Below, piece by piece: positions 63,817 through 64,000 of a DNA stretch of 64,000 nt. Both the position numbers and the translations under genes were made by a program. Source of the stretch: Erythrobacteraceae bacterium. GTDB lineage: Bacteria; Pseudomonadota; Alphaproteobacteria; Sphingomonadales; Sphingomonadaceae. Position 1 is the first letter of the stretch, and each line of letters opens with the position of its first letter. The DNA is taken from positions 62,001-126,000 of the forward strand of contig JAIYAM010000015.1 of the NCBI GenBank assembly GCA_027489065.1. Direction: 5' to 3'. The notes beneath the pieces are model-generated. The model saw only the letters and a program-made list of their open reading frames with translations. It searched no databases and had not been told where the DNA came from.

Positions 63817-64000
63817 TCAGAGCCCGGCGGCGATCAGCGCCGTGGGCGCCTGCGTCGTGCGCGGGCTGATGCGCCACGACAGCGTCTCGCCCGCGGTGCC
63901 CGGCTGAGGCCCTTCGTCGGTGTTGTTGGCAAGGATGCGCATCCCCGGCGCGGCGCGGACGGTGAAGGTGCCGTCGATCTGCGGAATGCTCGTCAGGATG
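63817..64000 (-). CDS. 3' end of an unknown gene running out of the window
   Basis: The minus-strand frame is open from the window edge to a TGA at 63819-63817, giving about 60 C-terminal residues (including TFTVRAAPGMRILANNTDEG and LSWRISPRTTQAPTALIAAGL). It looks like a coding sequence with a strand-rich pattern, but the family cannot be named from this fragment. Confidence 0.6.
   Translation of the reverse strand, partial: ILTSIPQIDGTFTVRAAPGMRILANNTDEGPQPGTAGETLSWRISPRTTQAPTALIAAGL

Overview
This GC-rich window looks like chromosome from an alphaproteobacterium of the order Sphingomonadales, most likely Erythrobacteraceae (Erythrobacter/Porphyrobacter type). The grounds are the TonB-dependent receptor style, a DUF6456 protein, an alphaproteobacterial NDUFS4-like complex I subunit, a GTA-type 3TM holin homologue, the ffs-dnaX-ybaB order, and REP-like and 'GGGTGGAAAG' intergenic repeats of a type I associate with this group. 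No database search was possible, so names rest on motifs and remembered family features.

Layout. 1-20857 is an envelope locus. It holds the 3' part of a giant repeat-built autotransporter, a TonB-dependent receptor whose Shine-Dalgarno sequence lies inside a strong hairpin, and a five-gene minus-strand cluster (20857 down to 11097) of secreted DUF11-type proteins around a 1723-residue outer-membrane protein. 20982-25247 carries tRNA-Pro(UGG), a CAU tRNA, a polysaccharide deacetylase, a soluble histidine kinase with a degenerate ATPase domain, and an Lrp/GFA gene pair. 25336-31452 (minus) carries NDH-2, a PhyH dioxygenase, accC, accB, aroQ, an orphan GTA-type holin and a CitE-like lyase. 31668-35935 is a molybdo-hydroxylase module (iorA-iorB-mocA, with xdhC convergent and overlapping). 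36049-46085 contains an unknown coiled-coil/outer-membrane protein, tRNA-Pro(GGG), yajC-secD-secF, a glycosyltransferase, an XRE regulator, a DUF6456 protein, a uracil-DNA glycosylase and uup.

46202-51178 is signalling: a SIMPL protein, PepSY protein, OmpR-type regulator, histidine kinase, and an ECF sigma factor overlapping a probable membrane anti-sigma factor. At 51326-51341 there is a perfect parS centromere site beside five 11-bp tandem repeats, so the window may lie near the replication origin. 51355-57848 is housekeeping: chorismate mutase, polyprenyl synthase, hrpB, NDUFS4-like protein, 4.5S RNA, dnaX, ybaB. 57961-59336 is a small islet of palindromic repeats with two orphan ORFs. 59337-64000 holds rlmJ, a small membrane protein, lon, an HU gene with its terminator, and the 3' end of an unknown gene.

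The main candidate for an undescribed system is the DUF11 cluster. Its proteins share an N-terminal module and DUF11 domains, all have signal peptides, and the largest ends in a probable beta-barrel, which suggests a cell-surface assembly.
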